Below, piece after piece: positions 42,157 through 54,848 of a stretch of 64,000 nucleotides of DNA. The notes beneath the pieces are model-generated. The model had not been told where the DNA came from. It was given only the letters and a program-made list of their open reading frames with translations, and did not search any database. The stretch covers positions 248,001 through 312,000 of the forward strand of contig OY829893.1 in NCBI GenBank assembly GCA_963691905.1, given 5' to 3'. The DNA is from QGON01 sp963691905. Lineage in GTDB: Bacteria > Pseudomonadota > Gammaproteobacteria > Chromatiales > Chromatiaceae. Within the stretch, counting starts at the first letter, position 1, and each line of letters opens with the position of its first letter. The translations under genes were made by a program, and so were the position numbers.

Positions 42157-43104
42157 CTATGCAGCCTCGATAAACGCCTCGACCACCGCGCACCATGCGA
42201 CGGCCAGATTTTGCAGATTGTAGCCACCACCTCCCAGCGCCAGCAGCCTGCCGTCACAGTGACGCTGTGCCAACCGACGAAGACGTGATGCGGCATGGCG
42301 ATGAGCATCGCCCGAATAGTGCAGATCGGTAATGGGGTCGCCCGCCAAGCTGTCGGCGCCGCACTGAAAAAGGATGAAGTCGGGCTGCGCGCGGTCTATG
42401 AATGACTCGGCAACCTCCCACGCCTTGAAAAACTCCGTGTCATCCGCCTTCGGCGGCATCGGGATATTGAGCTTGGTCCCCTTCGCCTCACCGCGTCCCG
42501 TCTCGGTCACCGAACCGGTACCGGGATAGAGATAGCGGCCATCTTCATGCAGGTCGACGAAGATGAGATTCGGGTCATCCTCGAACGCATAGAAGACCCC
42601 GTCACCATGGTGGGCATCTATGTCCACGTAGGCCACGCGCCTTATCCCATGAACCCGGCGCAGGGTCTCGATGGCGACCCCGCAATCGTTGAAGACACAG
42701 AAACCGGCAGCACTGTCCCGGCGTGCGTGATGCAGACCGGCTATGGGCACAAACGCCCGGCGGCAATTACCGGCAACGATATCGTCCACCGCCTTGAGCA
42801 CCGTGCCCACGACCCGGGCAGAGGCCTCCATCACGCCGGGAAAGGCCGGGGTATCACCCGCATCCAGCAGACCCTGGCCGTCCACCGACGCCCGCTCCAC
42901 CCGGCCGATATAGTCGCTCGTATGAAATCTGGCGATCGCCTCCCGGTCAGCGAGGACCGGCGCCTCCACATCGCAGCGCGCCTCGAGCCCCCGCCGCATG
43001 AACTCGTCGAAAAAGGCATCGTGACGTGAGGGACCAAATGGGTGATCGGCACCGAAGTTGTACTCCCCCAGTTGCCCTCCTGCATAGATGGCGGTGTCTG
43101 ACAT
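42157..43104 (-). CDS. Histone deacetylase-family (AcuC/AphA-type) amidohydrolase
   Basis: The 315-residue zinc-dependent arginase/deacetylase-fold enzyme has the catalytic HH pair in GLHHARRDSAAGFC near residue 125, the zinc ligands in DIDAHHGDGVFYAF near residue 165, and the closing LALGGGGYN near residue 290. Bacterial members deacetylate acetyl-CoA synthetase, acetylpolyamines or other small amides; the substrate is unknown. Its ATG overlaps the stop of msrA by one base, so it is translationally coupled to it. Confidence 0.92.
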   Translation of the reverse strand: MSDTAIYAGGQLGEYNFGADHPFGPSRHDAFFDEFMRRGLEARCDVEAPVLADREAIARFHTSDYIGRVERASVDGQGLLDAGDTPAFPGVMEASARVVGTVLKAVDDIVAGNCRRAFVPIAGLHHARRDSAAGFCVFNDCGVAIETLRRVHGIRRVAYVDIDAHHGDGVFYAFEDDPNLIFVDLHEDGRYLYPGTGSVTETGRGEAKGTKLNIPMPPKADDTEFFKAWEVAESFIDRAQPDFILFQCGADSLAGDPITDLHYSGDAHRHAASRLRRLAQRHCDGRLLALGGGGYNLQNLAVAWCAVVEAFIEAA

Positions 43105-43736
43105 TACGGAAAGCAGACGCCGGTTCCACCCAGACCACAGTAACCCCGCGGGTTTTTGGCCAGGTACTGCTGGTGGTAATCCTCGGCAAAATAGAACTCG
43201 GGGGCAGGTAGGATCTCGGTGGTGATCTCTGCACCCCCGGCGGCGGTCAGCGCAGCCTGAAACAGCGCCTGTGTTTTTTCCGCCTCGGCCAACTGGGTCT
43301 TGCTGTAGGTATAGATACCGGAGCGATACTGCGTCCCTGCATCATTGCCCTGGCGCATGCCCTGGGTCGGGTCGTGAGACTCCCAGAAATGCTTCAATAG
43401 TGTCTCGTAGCTCACCAGGCCCGGATCGAAAACCACCCGCACCACCTCGTTGTGGCCGGTTTTGCCGCTGCAGACCTCGTCATAGGTCGGGTTCGGCGTG
43501 AACCCCGCTGCATAACCCACAGCGGTGGAGTAGACCCCCGGCAACTCCCAGAAGCGCCGCTCCGCCCCCCAGAAGCACCCCAAACCGAACATGGCGAATT
43601 CCATCCCTTCCGGAAATGGGCCTGCCAGTGGATTGCGGTTGACAAAATGCTCCGGTGGCACGGGCATAGGCGTATCTCTGCCCGGCAGGGCCTCCGACGG
43701 CATCGGCATCTCGCTCTTTCTGCCCACTCCGAACAT
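43104..43736 (-). CDS. msrA: Peptide methionine sulfoxide reductase MsrA
   Basis: This 210-residue enzyme reduces methionine-S-sulfoxide. The active-site motif GLGCFWGAERRFWE is near residue 52, followed by GYAAGFTPNPTYDEVCSG and GHNEVVRVVFDP, with a C-terminal resolving cysteine in RGYCGLGGTGVCFP. No signal peptide is seen, so it is cytoplasmic. It is the first gene of a pair with the HDAC-like enzyme. Confidence 0.96.
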   Translation of the reverse strand: MFGVGRKSEMPMPSEALPGRDTPMPVPPEHFVNRNPLAGPFPEGMEFAMFGLGCFWGAERRFWELPGVYSTAVGYAAGFTPNPTYDEVCSGKTGHNEVVRVVFDPGLVSYETLLKHFWESHDPTQGMRQGNDAGTQYRSGIYTYSKTQLAEAEKTQALFQAALTAAGGAEITTEILPAPEFYFAEDYHQQYLAKNPRGYCGLGGTGVCFP

Positions 43737-43779
43737 ATGGCTCTCCCGGAATCGATCTATTGTTGTTTAAAGGGTCGAT

Positions 43780-44799
43780 TCAATTATAGAAGACCAACCC
43801 GGCAGCAACCGCCAGCAACAACACCGTTATCCCCAGGTAGAGCAGGGTCCGTTGCCCCCGCTTGCCGGCCTTGCTCTGTGCAATGTCGGCGTCATCACTG
43901 AAACGCCGATCAACGAGCGCTTCGGCCGTTTCGATCGCCGTATGGTGCGCCACCTCCTGTGAGACCCGTGTAGCCGTTTCTGTTGCCAGCGCCTCCATGG
44001 AACCCTCCGTAACCATCCGGATATGTTCGATCATGTCGTTCTTCTCCGGCACCTGCCCCAAGACCTCGCTGCGGAACGCTGCAAGCTGTTGAGTGATCTG
44101 TCCGGAGACCTGCTGCCACTGTTCACGGAAATGGGTCTCTATCACCTCGGCCACGATGGAGTCGTTAACCTGTCTGACGATACCTTCCAGTTCCCCGCTG
44201 ACCTGCGTGGCGATCTCTTCACGCAACTTATCGACATCGATCTCCAGCGGCTGTTCTGCCAGCCGCTTCTCCACTGCAGCCTCCGCCAGCGATCCTATGA
44301 CCTCCCCGGCCGCCTGCTTCGCCGCCTCCCTGGCAATCGTCCGCACCTCCTCCGCCGTAATGACAAATGCCGGAGTTGCCTGCTTGGCTCCCGCTCCAGT
44401 GGACGCTGCTGCCCTAGCAGCTTCGCCTCCACCCTCACCGATGAGTTCGATTATCTCCTTGAGACGCTGTGACGTCGGTGGCTTGGTAAGTATCCCCATC
44501 GCACCGTAGGATTGCGCCGCAGCAGCGTAGTCGGCCCCCTCGTTGGCGGTACACATGAAGACCGGAACCTTAGCCAGCCGCTGATCCTTTTTGATCGCGG
44601 CTATCGTCTCCAACCCGTCCATGCCATCCATCTGATAATCGACAAATATGGCATCCGGCACGGCATCCTTGAGCAGCTCAAGGGCCTGTTCTCCAGACTC
44701 GGCCATCACCACCTCGTCAAAGCCGTGCCGGCTCAACAAGCGACTGAGCACAATGCGCGCAGATTTGGAATCATCAACCAGAAAGGCTTGTCTCGCCAC
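43780..44799 (-). CDS. Receiver-domain protein with coiled-coil region and C-terminal membrane anchor
   Basis: This 339-residue protein has an N-terminal receiver domain (acidic DD at 9-10, phospho-acceptor Asp54 in IFVDYQMDG, Lys in ILTKPPTS), then a long Ala/Glu/Gln-rich helical region (about 130-305) with no known output domain, then a single C-terminal helix (LLYLGITVLLLAVAAGLVFY) preceded by a basic stretch. The layout suggests a tail-anchored phospho-switch that clusters or recruits partners at the inner membrane. It appears monocistronic. The output is unknown. Confidence 0.85.
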   Translation of the reverse strand: MARQAFLVDDSKSARIVLSRLLSRHGFDEVVMAESGEQALELLKDAVPDAIFVDYQMDGMDGLETIAAIKKDQRLAKVPVFMCTANEGADYAAAAQSYGAMGILTKPPTSQRLKEIIELIGEGGGEAARAAASTGAGAKQATPAFVITAEEVRTIAREAAKQAAGEVIGSLAEAAVEKRLAEQPLEIDVDKLREEIATQVSGELEGIVRQVNDSIVAEVIETHFREQWQQVSGQITQQLAAFRSEVLGQVPEKNDMIEHIRMVTEGSMEALATETATRVSQEVAHHTAIETAEALVDRRFSDDADIAQSKAGKRGQRTLLYLGITVLLLAVAAGLVFYN

Positions 44800-44913
44800 A
44801 ATTCATTCTCCGTGTGGATAAGGAAGCGCCGGTATGCAAAAACAAAGGGATTCGCCTACATCAACGCAACGTCTTATAATTGTCGGTTCCGTACCAAATT
44901 CTGAGTTCCCTGA

Positions 44914-48705
<3,792 letters not shown>

Positions 48706-49061
48706 CCGGAAGTGTAAAAAGAGGCCTTGGGGCCGCATTTCATTGCTGCGAGTCTCTGCTAGGCCAGGGTAGGCAATCTCTCTATATTTTCAGCATTGAG
48801 CCCTATCTCTGCCCCTGTCTCAATTTTTTCCATTTCATGGAAAACATCTTTTTCTTCAATTTTCTTATACCGTTACACATACCCTGGCATTCCAAATAAA
48901 CACATTTATAAAATAAGGGTAGGGTTTTTTTCCCCCAATGGTAGTGGTTCTGCCCACGGTGAAATCTCGTCCGTTTTGTAAGGTTGTCTGTAGATTATCG
49001 GCAACAGTCAAATCAAGCCAATGATCACAATATAACTAAATAATGATTCTGGGGAGGAAAC
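48706..49061. other. 356-base AT-rich intergenic region before the cytochrome-porin gene
   Basis: The stretch is much more AT-rich than its surroundings (for example about 48780-48950) and contains no supported gene. It ends with a strong ribosome site (GGGGAGGAAAC) 3 bases before the ATG at 49062. It should contain the promoter of the cytochrome genes, but I could not identify a convincing operator. Confidence 0.6.
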
Positions 49062-50324
49062 ATGACCATAGGCACAAGCAACATGCTTCAACGTATTTCC
49101 CTAACGGGCTTAATACTATTGAGCGGCGTTTTGACAATACCTAAAGAAGCCTCGGCCGTTCCGGCCTTTGCACGACAAACGAGCATGCCCTGTACCGCAT
49201 GCCACTTTCAACATTTTCCCGCACTCAACACGTTTGGTCGCGCTTTCCGTGCTGGCGGCTACACAATGACAGGCGGTCAAGGGCTGATAGAGGGCGACGA
49301 TCTCTCCATGCCTGCCACACTCAATGCCTCGGTTATCGCAAAGCTCCGTTATGTCAAAACCAACGGAAACTCAGACCAGGGAACAGACCGGGGAGAAATT
49401 CAGTGGCCTGATGAAGCCGCGCTGCTTATCGGCGGACGACTGGCAGAAAAGGCGGGGTTCCTGATGGAACTTGGCCTTGTCAGTGGCGTTGAAGATGACA
49501 CCGCCAACGCTTTCCTTTCGACAAAGGTTCACTTCAATGTTGCGCAAGTAGGTAACACCCAACTCAGCGCCATCCCCTTTTCCACGGATGGCCTGGGCTC
49601 TGGTTATGGCTTTGAGCTTCTCAATACCGGCGCTCAGCGCTCCCAGCGCCCCATCGAAGATCGCAAGGGATTCAGTGCTGCCCAGGCACTTGGGCTTGCA
49701 AGCGGGGCCGCCACCGGTCTCGCCTTGGTGGCTTCCAGCAACAACTACTTCCTCAACTACTCGCCTTGGGTTCCTGGATGGGGTGGTACCGATATGGAGG
49801 TTGCACCATCCGGACTCGCCCACTACTTCAGGGCTGCCTATACGCCCTTTATCGGAAGTTGGGACACCGGTTTTGGCGTTCAATATTGGACCGGCGATGC
49901 AGAAGTGGCAGACGGCCCTGTCGATAAGATCATAGCTACAAATGGTTGGGTCATCGACGGGCAGGCACAGGGCAATGTGGGCGGCATGCCGTTGGGAATC
50001 TACGCAAGTTACGGCGAGTGCTCGCATGATGCTGACCATTTTGTCGGTAATTGCAGTAATGCCAATGACGCAGATTCCTTTGCTATCCTGGGACAGCTCG
50101 GGGTGATACCCAACAAGGTTGACATCTATGCCGCCTACCGCATGCTGGACGATGGAAAGGCTACCGATTCGGAATTCAACTCGGTTACGCTCGGTGCAAA
50201 CTACATGTTCGCTCAGAATGTCCGACTTGAATTCTACTACGTGACTGAAGACGGTTCCGGCGTGGATGCACGAGCCGATGGCCACGACAACAAGTTTACT
50301 CTGCAACTGTTTGCGGGTTTCTGA
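49062..50324 (+). CDS. Cyc2-like outer-membrane monohaem cytochrome-porin fusion
   Basis: The 420-residue precursor has a signal peptide (cleavage likely after EASA near residue 32), then at once a single haem motif (Cys44, Cys47, His48 in MPCTACHFQHFPALNTFGR), followed by about 340 residues of alternating aromatic/Gly-rich strands ending in a terminal Phe (LQLFAGF). A haem domain of fewer than 60 residues fused to a 14-16-strand barrel is the layout of Cyc2, the Fe(II)-oxidising outer-membrane cytochrome, and the FARQT…CxxCH…FPxLNxFGRxF context matches it. A related family of unknown function shares the motif. The diheme cytochrome gene follows after 88 bases and a hairpin terminator ends the pair. 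Confidence 0.8.
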   Translation: MTIGTSNMLQRISLTGLILLSGVLTIPKEASAVPAFARQTSMPCTACHFQHFPALNTFGRAFRAGGYTMTGGQGLIEGDDLSMPATLNASVIAKLRYVKTNGNSDQGTDRGEIQWPDEAALLIGGRLAEKAGFLMELGLVSGVEDDTANAFLSTKVHFNVAQVGNTQLSAIPFSTDGLGSGYGFELLNTGAQRSQRPIEDRKGFSAAQALGLASGAATGLALVASSNNYFLNYSPWVPGWGGTDMEVAPSGLAHYFRAAYTPFIGSWDTGFGVQYWTGDAEVADGPVDKIIATNGWVIDGQAQGNVGGMPLGIYASYGECSHDADHFVGNCSNANDADSFAILGQLGVIPNKVDIYAAYRMLDDGKATDSEFNSVTLGANYMFAQNVRLEFYYVTEDGSGVDARADGHDNKFTLQLFAGF

Positions 50325-50412
50325 GGGTCAACCTCATTTGTTCAGGACAACTATCAATTGTTCGACCAGCCACCACGCGTGCTAGTCGCAAATAATGTTG
50401 CAGGAGTTTGAG

Positions 50413-51072
50413 ATGATTAAACGACATACCGTTATACTGGCATCGGCACTACTTGCCGGCGCACTTTTCACTTCACCCGCTTTTTCCGCATCATCCAAGG
50501 CGTATGAAGGAAATAAACTGTTCAACACGACCTGTTTTCTTTGCCATGGAAAAAGCGGCAAAGGGGATGGCCCACTGGCGGGAAAACTGGACACGCCTGT
50601 CATGGATCTTACCAACGGCGGCCACGTCTCCCAAATGACGGATAGGGAGTTATTCCGAATCATTCAGGGAACCATGGCCCACGGAACGGTCAACAAGAGC
50701 ATGCCAAGATGGGGTTTGGCTATATCCGAACCGCAGATACACTCCCTGGTTTCCTACATTCGGTTTCTTCACCGATCAAAACACCCGCTTGTCGGAGATC
50801 CTGAGCTTGGGCAGAGTGTGTATCAAAAAAATTGCGCAACCTGCCATGGAAGCAGTGGTAAAGGGGATGGCGCTTTGACCAATGTCATTACAATGTCACC
50901 CGCAGACCACACTGATGGGGTTACGATGAACCAAATCAGTAACGAACAGATGCGCAAAACCATCGCCATTGGAAGCACTGGAAAGGGTTTGATGCCTGGC
51001 TGGGAAGGATTGTTATCTGATGCAGAGATTGATGGACTCATCAGTTACATCAGGTTGCTATCCAACCATTAA
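50413..51072 (+). CDS. Periplasmic diheme cytochrome c
   Basis: This 219-residue secreted protein has a signal peptide (HTVILASALLAGALFTSPAFS) and two class I cytochrome c domains in tandem, each with a CHGxSGKGDG motif: Cys41-Cys44-His45 and Cys141-Cys144-His145. Candidate axial methionines are in SMPRWG and GLMPGWEG. The domains look like a duplication. An AGGAG site lies 8 bases before the ATG. Its place after the Cyc2-like gene suggests it accepts electrons from the outer-membrane haem and passes them on in the periplasm. Confidence 0.92.
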   Translation: MIKRHTVILASALLAGALFTSPAFSASSKAYEGNKLFNTTCFLCHGKSGKGDGPLAGKLDTPVMDLTNGGHVSQMTDRELFRIIQGTMAHGTVNKSMPRWGLAISEPQIHSLVSYIRFLHRSKHPLVGDPELGQSVYQKNCATCHGSSGKGDGALTNVITMSPADHTDGVTMNQISNEQMRKTIAIGSTGKGLMPGWEGLLSDAEIDGLISYIRLLSNH

Positions 51073-51097
51073 CATCCAACTATAGGACACATTGGCA

Positions 51098-51134
51098 CGT
51101 CCCGTTTACCAAACCGGTAAGCGGGACGTTTTCT
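51098..51134 (+). terminator. Rho-independent terminator after the cytochrome pair
   Basis: A 13-bp stem (cgtcccgtttacc with ggtaagcgggacg, one G-T pair) with a 4-5 base loop is followed by ttttct. It lies 26 bases past the diheme cytochrome stop and also precedes the end of the convergent lipoprotein gene, so it marks the end of the two-gene cytochrome transcript. Confidence 0.88.
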
Positions 51135-51141
51135 ATTGATC

Positions 51142-51705
51142 TCACAGTTCATTCAGAATGCGATTACGGATTGTTTGATACTCTTTTTCGGAAACAAGTC
51201 CTTCCTCATACAGGTCGTTCAGGCGGATAAGACGCTCTTTACTTGTCTTCGGCACAACCTGCTCTACAGCTTGCGCAGCTTGAGACTCAGGCACCTTGGC
51301 CGCCCCTGGCGGGACTTCATTTTCCACTGGGACAACAACGGGCGCGGCAGCAGCAGAAACAGCGCCTTTTGACTGGCCTTGCAATGGCTCGCCGCAATTT
51401 AACCTGGCATCAATCCCACGACTGAGAACCCGCCCGCTTACACGCTGGGAGAGTGGCTCACATCCTTCCATTTCCAGGTGAATGGTTCCGTAAAGCGCTA
51501 TCTTTTCCGGATCGTAGACCACCGGAAACACATCCTGCTGCTTCACATCAACCGGCGTATTCCCCATCGATTTACCCATGACATAAACCGCTGCCCCTGA
51601 AGGCTCGGAACGAACCGGTATCGTGTCGGCATTCGAAACAATCAGTGAACTGCCGCATCCCTGCAACAGCAGTGCCGAGAAAAGAATAGAATATTTTTTT
51701 AACAT
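51142..51705 (-). CDS. Lipoprotein with PEGA-like and SHOCT-like segments
   Basis: The 187-residue protein has a lipobox (LLLQGC at 13-18), a PEGA-like domain (about 28-105, RSEPSGAAVYVMGKSMGNTPVD start), a Pro/Ala/Val linker (about 115-150), and a C-terminal SHOCT-like motif (LIRLNDLYEEGLVSEKEYQTIRNRIL). It should be anchored to the envelope facing the periplasm. The function is unknown. It converges on the cytochrome operon, with the terminator between. Confidence 0.78.
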   Translation of the reverse strand: MLKKYSILFSALLLQGCGSSLIVSNADTIPVRSEPSGAAVYVMGKSMGNTPVDVKQQDVFPVVYDPEKIALYGTIHLEMEGCEPLSQRVSGRVLSRGIDARLNCGEPLQGQSKGAVSAAAAPVVVPVENEVPPGAAKVPESQAAQAVEQVVPKTSKERLIRLNDLYEEGLVSEKEYQTIRNRILNEL

Positions 51706-52007
51706 ATCACTGACTCCTCGCCATTATTCTTGTGTCCTGCATGAATTAGTCAGGGCGGGCTATCAAGCCAGCACTCGCCCTCATAACCGATTTGTACCAG
51801 TTCCCGGTGGAAAAATCGACGATTGCCTCTCACCTCGCGTGATATAGATCATACCAACATCCCGTATCTTTGGAGACGATATATGGGAACCCCTTGAACC
51901 CAATTTTTCGAGCTTAAGGGGAGAATTAAGATCTCTCTCCCTTGTCGAGATAACGCAATCACTTTCAAGAGAACTTTAAAACACCTCCACCCTGGATGTG
52001 ATTTTCC
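51706..52007. other. Divergent intergenic region (302 bases)
   Basis: It separates the lipoprotein gene from the NosD-like gene. It contains an FNR-like half-site pair at 51839 and no gene that I can support. Confidence 0.6.
51839..51852. promoter_or_regulatory. Possible FNR/CRP-type binding site
   Basis: The bases read TGAT-atag-ATCA, the core of the FNR/Anr consensus TTGAT-N4-ATCAA, lacking only the outermost T and A. It is about 155 bases upstream of the NosD-like gene, whose family is often under oxygen or NO control. Confidence 0.35.
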
Positions 52008-53222
52008 ATGACAAGAACGCTCCAACTCACTCTCTTGTTACTATCCGGCACTTTGCTCGCCGGCCCCGCCTACTGCCTGCCATCCCTGCAGCTGTTTATT
52101 GACCTGACTCCTCTCGGCACCACCCTGCGGCCACCTGCAGGCACCTATCGCGGCCCTATTGTCATTTCTCGCCAGATCACCCTCGACGGGCAGGGAGTGG
52201 TCACCATCGACGGGGGCGGTAAGGGGACAGTCCTCACCGTAAAGGCCGATAACACGGTTATCCGAGGCCTGCGTCTCACCAACTCAGGGGAGTCCCACAA
52301 TGCCCTCGATGCGGGCCTGCAGTTAAAAGCGAATAATGTGATATTCGAGCAAAATACCCTCGACAATGTGCTGTTCGGCATCAACATCCATCAGGGAAAC
52401 GATAACACCATTCGGGACAACCAAATCTCCTCCAAACCTGTTGTGTCCAGCCTGCGGGGTGAAGGAATACGGTTATGGTATAGCCGCAATAACCATATTG
52501 AAGGAAACGATATTATCGGCGTACGCGATTTGCTCCTGACCAACTCTGCTGAAAACCACATCATCGGCAACAGACTGCAAAATAATCGCATCAGCATGGA
52601 GTTCATCTTCTCACCAAAGAATGAGATACGGGACAACCATATCAGCAACAACGACACCGGCATCGTCGCCATCTATTCTGATGAACTGGATATCCGGGAC
52701 AACCGCATCGAACACATACGCAATACCGGCAGCTCAGCACTTGCCATCAAGGAGAGCTCCCAGGTCACCATCGCCAACAATGAGATCGTGCACAATGCCG
52801 TGGGACTGACAGCAAACTCACCGGTTCACCCGGAAAACATCCTCTACATACGCGACAACCACTTCACCTACAATAATATCGCCATCTATTTCTATGGTGA
52901 GAAGGGTGGCCACGTCATCCACAACAATCATTTCGACAATAACCTGACGTCGGTTGCGGTGAGCGCCCCAATCAGTGCCCGTTATAACGACTGGCGCAAC
53001 AACTACTGGGATAACTATGAAGGTTTCGATCTGGACGGGAACCACATTGGAGATCTTCCGCACGACATCTATCTCTACGCCGACCGTATCTGGATGGACC
53101 GGCCAACGACGCAGTTTTTCCGCAGCACACCCACCATGGAGTTCATCGATTTCATAGAACGCCTCGCACCCTTCTCCGATCCAGAACTGATTCTCAGCGA
53201 CCCGGCACCCCGCACACCCTGA
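52008..53222 (+). CDS. NosD-like right-handed parallel beta-helix periplasmic protein
   Basis: This 404-residue protein has a signal peptide (LQLTLLLLSGTLLAGPAYC) and a series of short Asn-rich repeats such as NEIRDNHISNNDTGIVAI and NHIIGNRLQNNRI typical of the NosD/CASH beta-helix. The closing NYWDNYEGFDLDGNHIGD is the usual C-terminal NosD segment. NosD helps mature the copper centre of nitrous oxide reductase, but no nosZ, nosF or nosY is present, so it may serve another metalloprotein or be a solitary paralogue. An FNR-like site lies upstream. Confidence 0.85.
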   Translation: MTRTLQLTLLLLSGTLLAGPAYCLPSLQLFIDLTPLGTTLRPPAGTYRGPIVISRQITLDGQGVVTIDGGGKGTVLTVKADNTVIRGLRLTNSGESHNALDAGLQLKANNVIFEQNTLDNVLFGINIHQGNDNTIRDNQISSKPVVSSLRGEGIRLWYSRNNHIEGNDIIGVRDLLLTNSAENHIIGNRLQNNRISMEFIFSPKNEIRDNHISNNDTGIVAIYSDELDIRDNRIEHIRNTGSSALAIKESSQVTIANNEIVHNAVGLTANSPVHPENILYIRDNHFTYNNIAIYFYGEKGGHVIHNNHFDNNLTSVAVSAPISARYNDWRNNYWDNYEGFDLDGNHIGDLPHDIYLYADRIWMDRPTTQFFRSTPTMEFIDFIERLAPFSDPELILSDPAPRTP

Positions 53223-53288
53223 CATGTGCCCCGCCAGTGCCGGGGTTATACTGTACCTATGTATCCGGGCAAGCATTGAAGGCGTTTC

Positions 53289-54848
53289 ATGCAACACAAG
53301 GACCAGACAGATAATAATCTCTGCATCGCATGCAAGGAGCCGATCCACGACAATGCCTCTCTCTGCCCCCACTGCGGCACCCCACAACATCAGAGCAAAT
53401 GGCACTATTTCACTCTCTCCCTGAAGTGGATCGGTGGCTTTACCGCCATCCTCTCACTGATGATCGTGGCCAACCAGACTCAGGAACTTCTCGGCCAGTG
53501 GAAAAATACCCAGGAGACCGTCAATGAGCGGGTGGAGGGGGCGAAACTGCAGCGGGAGATCGGTGACTTAAACGGCGCATTCCAGCAGTTGAAGCAGGCG
53601 CTTGAACTCGATCCTTCATCCAGCGAAGCGCGCAAGTTTGAAGTTAAGCTGGCGATGGAGCAGTTGCGCAGAATCATGGTGATCGACGTGCGTCACTCCC
53701 ATCACGATCAATACCGGTCCATACAGGAGAACCAACTCGGCCTGGTGCTCTACCGTGGGGCCGTCTCCGCCGCGGACGAAGAGCGGGCAACCATCATGGC
53801 CCATCTCGGCTGGCTCGATATACTCAGACATCGCAATGGCATCGAAGGCCTGAATATCGACCTCCATTTCAGCAAGGCGCTGAAACTGGATCCAAACAAC
53901 CTCTACGCGAACGTCATGTGGGGGAGTTGGATCCCCAACCGATATAATCCGAGCAAAGATACAGAGGACAAAGTAGCGCTCTCACGAAAACACTTCGCCA
54001 GAGCTTTGCAGCATAAAGAAAAGCGTCGCTATGTACGCAGGCTCCAGAGACAGGCCTATGGAGACCATCCGTTGGAGCTGTTACGCATCGGCTATGAGAT
54101 GTACAGATCTGGTGAGCTTCCCGCGCTCCAGCCCTATCCCACCCGCCCCTTCGTTGACTTGATCTCCCAAGCCCACCAGCGACAGCGCAGTTGGGATGCA
54201 CTCACCCAGCAGTTTTCACTGGAGGAACTGCTCGCACTCACCGCGTGGCTGCTGGTGGAATATCCCGACCTGGAGAGTGAAAGCGGCGTCTATGCCAGCC
54301 AGCAGCAAAAAGAGGCTCTCTACTACGCCAAAGGCAAGATCCTTGTCGAAATGGGGAAGGATAAAAATGCACTGGATGCCTTCCTGAAATCCCAGAGCCT
54401 ATTCATCGAACGGATCAAATTCACCAGCTCCCGCCATGCGGAGAAGGAGCTGCAGAACCTCATCAATCCCCAACTCGAGGCGCTGGCGAAGAGACTGGAC
54501 ATCCCCCTGAAACCCGCCCTGATCTCCTACGGGGGATATGCAAACGGCAGTGCCATGACCGCCGGCCTGAAAAATGGCGACTTGATCCTTTTCTTTGACG
54601 GAGTCCCTCTGCACGCGCAATCACAACTCCCCGAAAGAGGCAGCGACCCGAAAACCGCTTCGATCGAGGCACTGCGATCAGGCAAGCGGTTGACGATCGA
54701 ATTTCAGGCCAACCGCCACGGCATCAACAGCCGGCAGATCCTCGTGCCTGCAGCGCTATGGGACAGGGAAACGACCGAGATGCAACGACAACAGTTGCAC
54801 CAAACCTGGATCAACCCGCATGAGACTATTTCCCCTGACGCAGGATGA
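53289..54848 (+). CDS. Zinc-ribbon, transmembrane, TPR and PDZ-like protein of unknown function
   Basis: The 519-residue protein has an N-terminal zinc ribbon (Cys12, 15, 26 and 29), a membrane helix (about 44-64), a long helical region with TPR-like repeats (LQREIGDLNGAFQQLKQALELDPSSSEA near residue 85 begins the first), and a C-terminal segment (about 405-500) with PDZ-like features (GGYANGSAMTAGLKNGDLILFFDG…). The ribbon should be cytoplasmic and the rest periplasmic. GAAGG precedes the ATG. It converges with the aspartic protease gene, overlapping by 23 bases. I know no family with this exact order. Confidence 0.72.
   Translation: MQHKDQTDNNLCIACKEPIHDNASLCPHCGTPQHQSKWHYFTLSLKWIGGFTAILSLMIVANQTQELLGQWKNTQETVNERVEGAKLQREIGDLNGAFQQLKQALELDPSSSEARKFEVKLAMEQLRRIMVIDVRHSHHDQYRSIQENQLGLVLYRGAVSAADEERATIMAHLGWLDILRHRNGIEGLNIDLHFSKALKLDPNNLYANVMWGSWIPNRYNPSKDTEDKVALSRKHFARALQHKEKRRYVRRLQRQAYGDHPLELLRIGYEMYRSGELPALQPYPTRPFVDLISQAHQRQRSWDALTQQFSLEELLALTAWLLVEYPDLESESGVYASQQQKEALYYAKGKILVEMGKDKNALDAFLKSQSLFIERIKFTSSRHAEKELQNLINPQLEALAKRLDIPLKPALISYGGYANGSAMTAGLKNGDLILFFDGVPLHAQSQLPERGSDPKTASIEALRSGKRLTIEFQANRHGINSRQILVPAALWDRETTEMQRQQLHQTWINPHETISPDAG

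Noticed and set aside
44800..44913. Possible cobalamin or SAM riboswitch before metH
   Set aside because: The leader is only 114 bases and contains no conserved B12-box or SAM-box motif.
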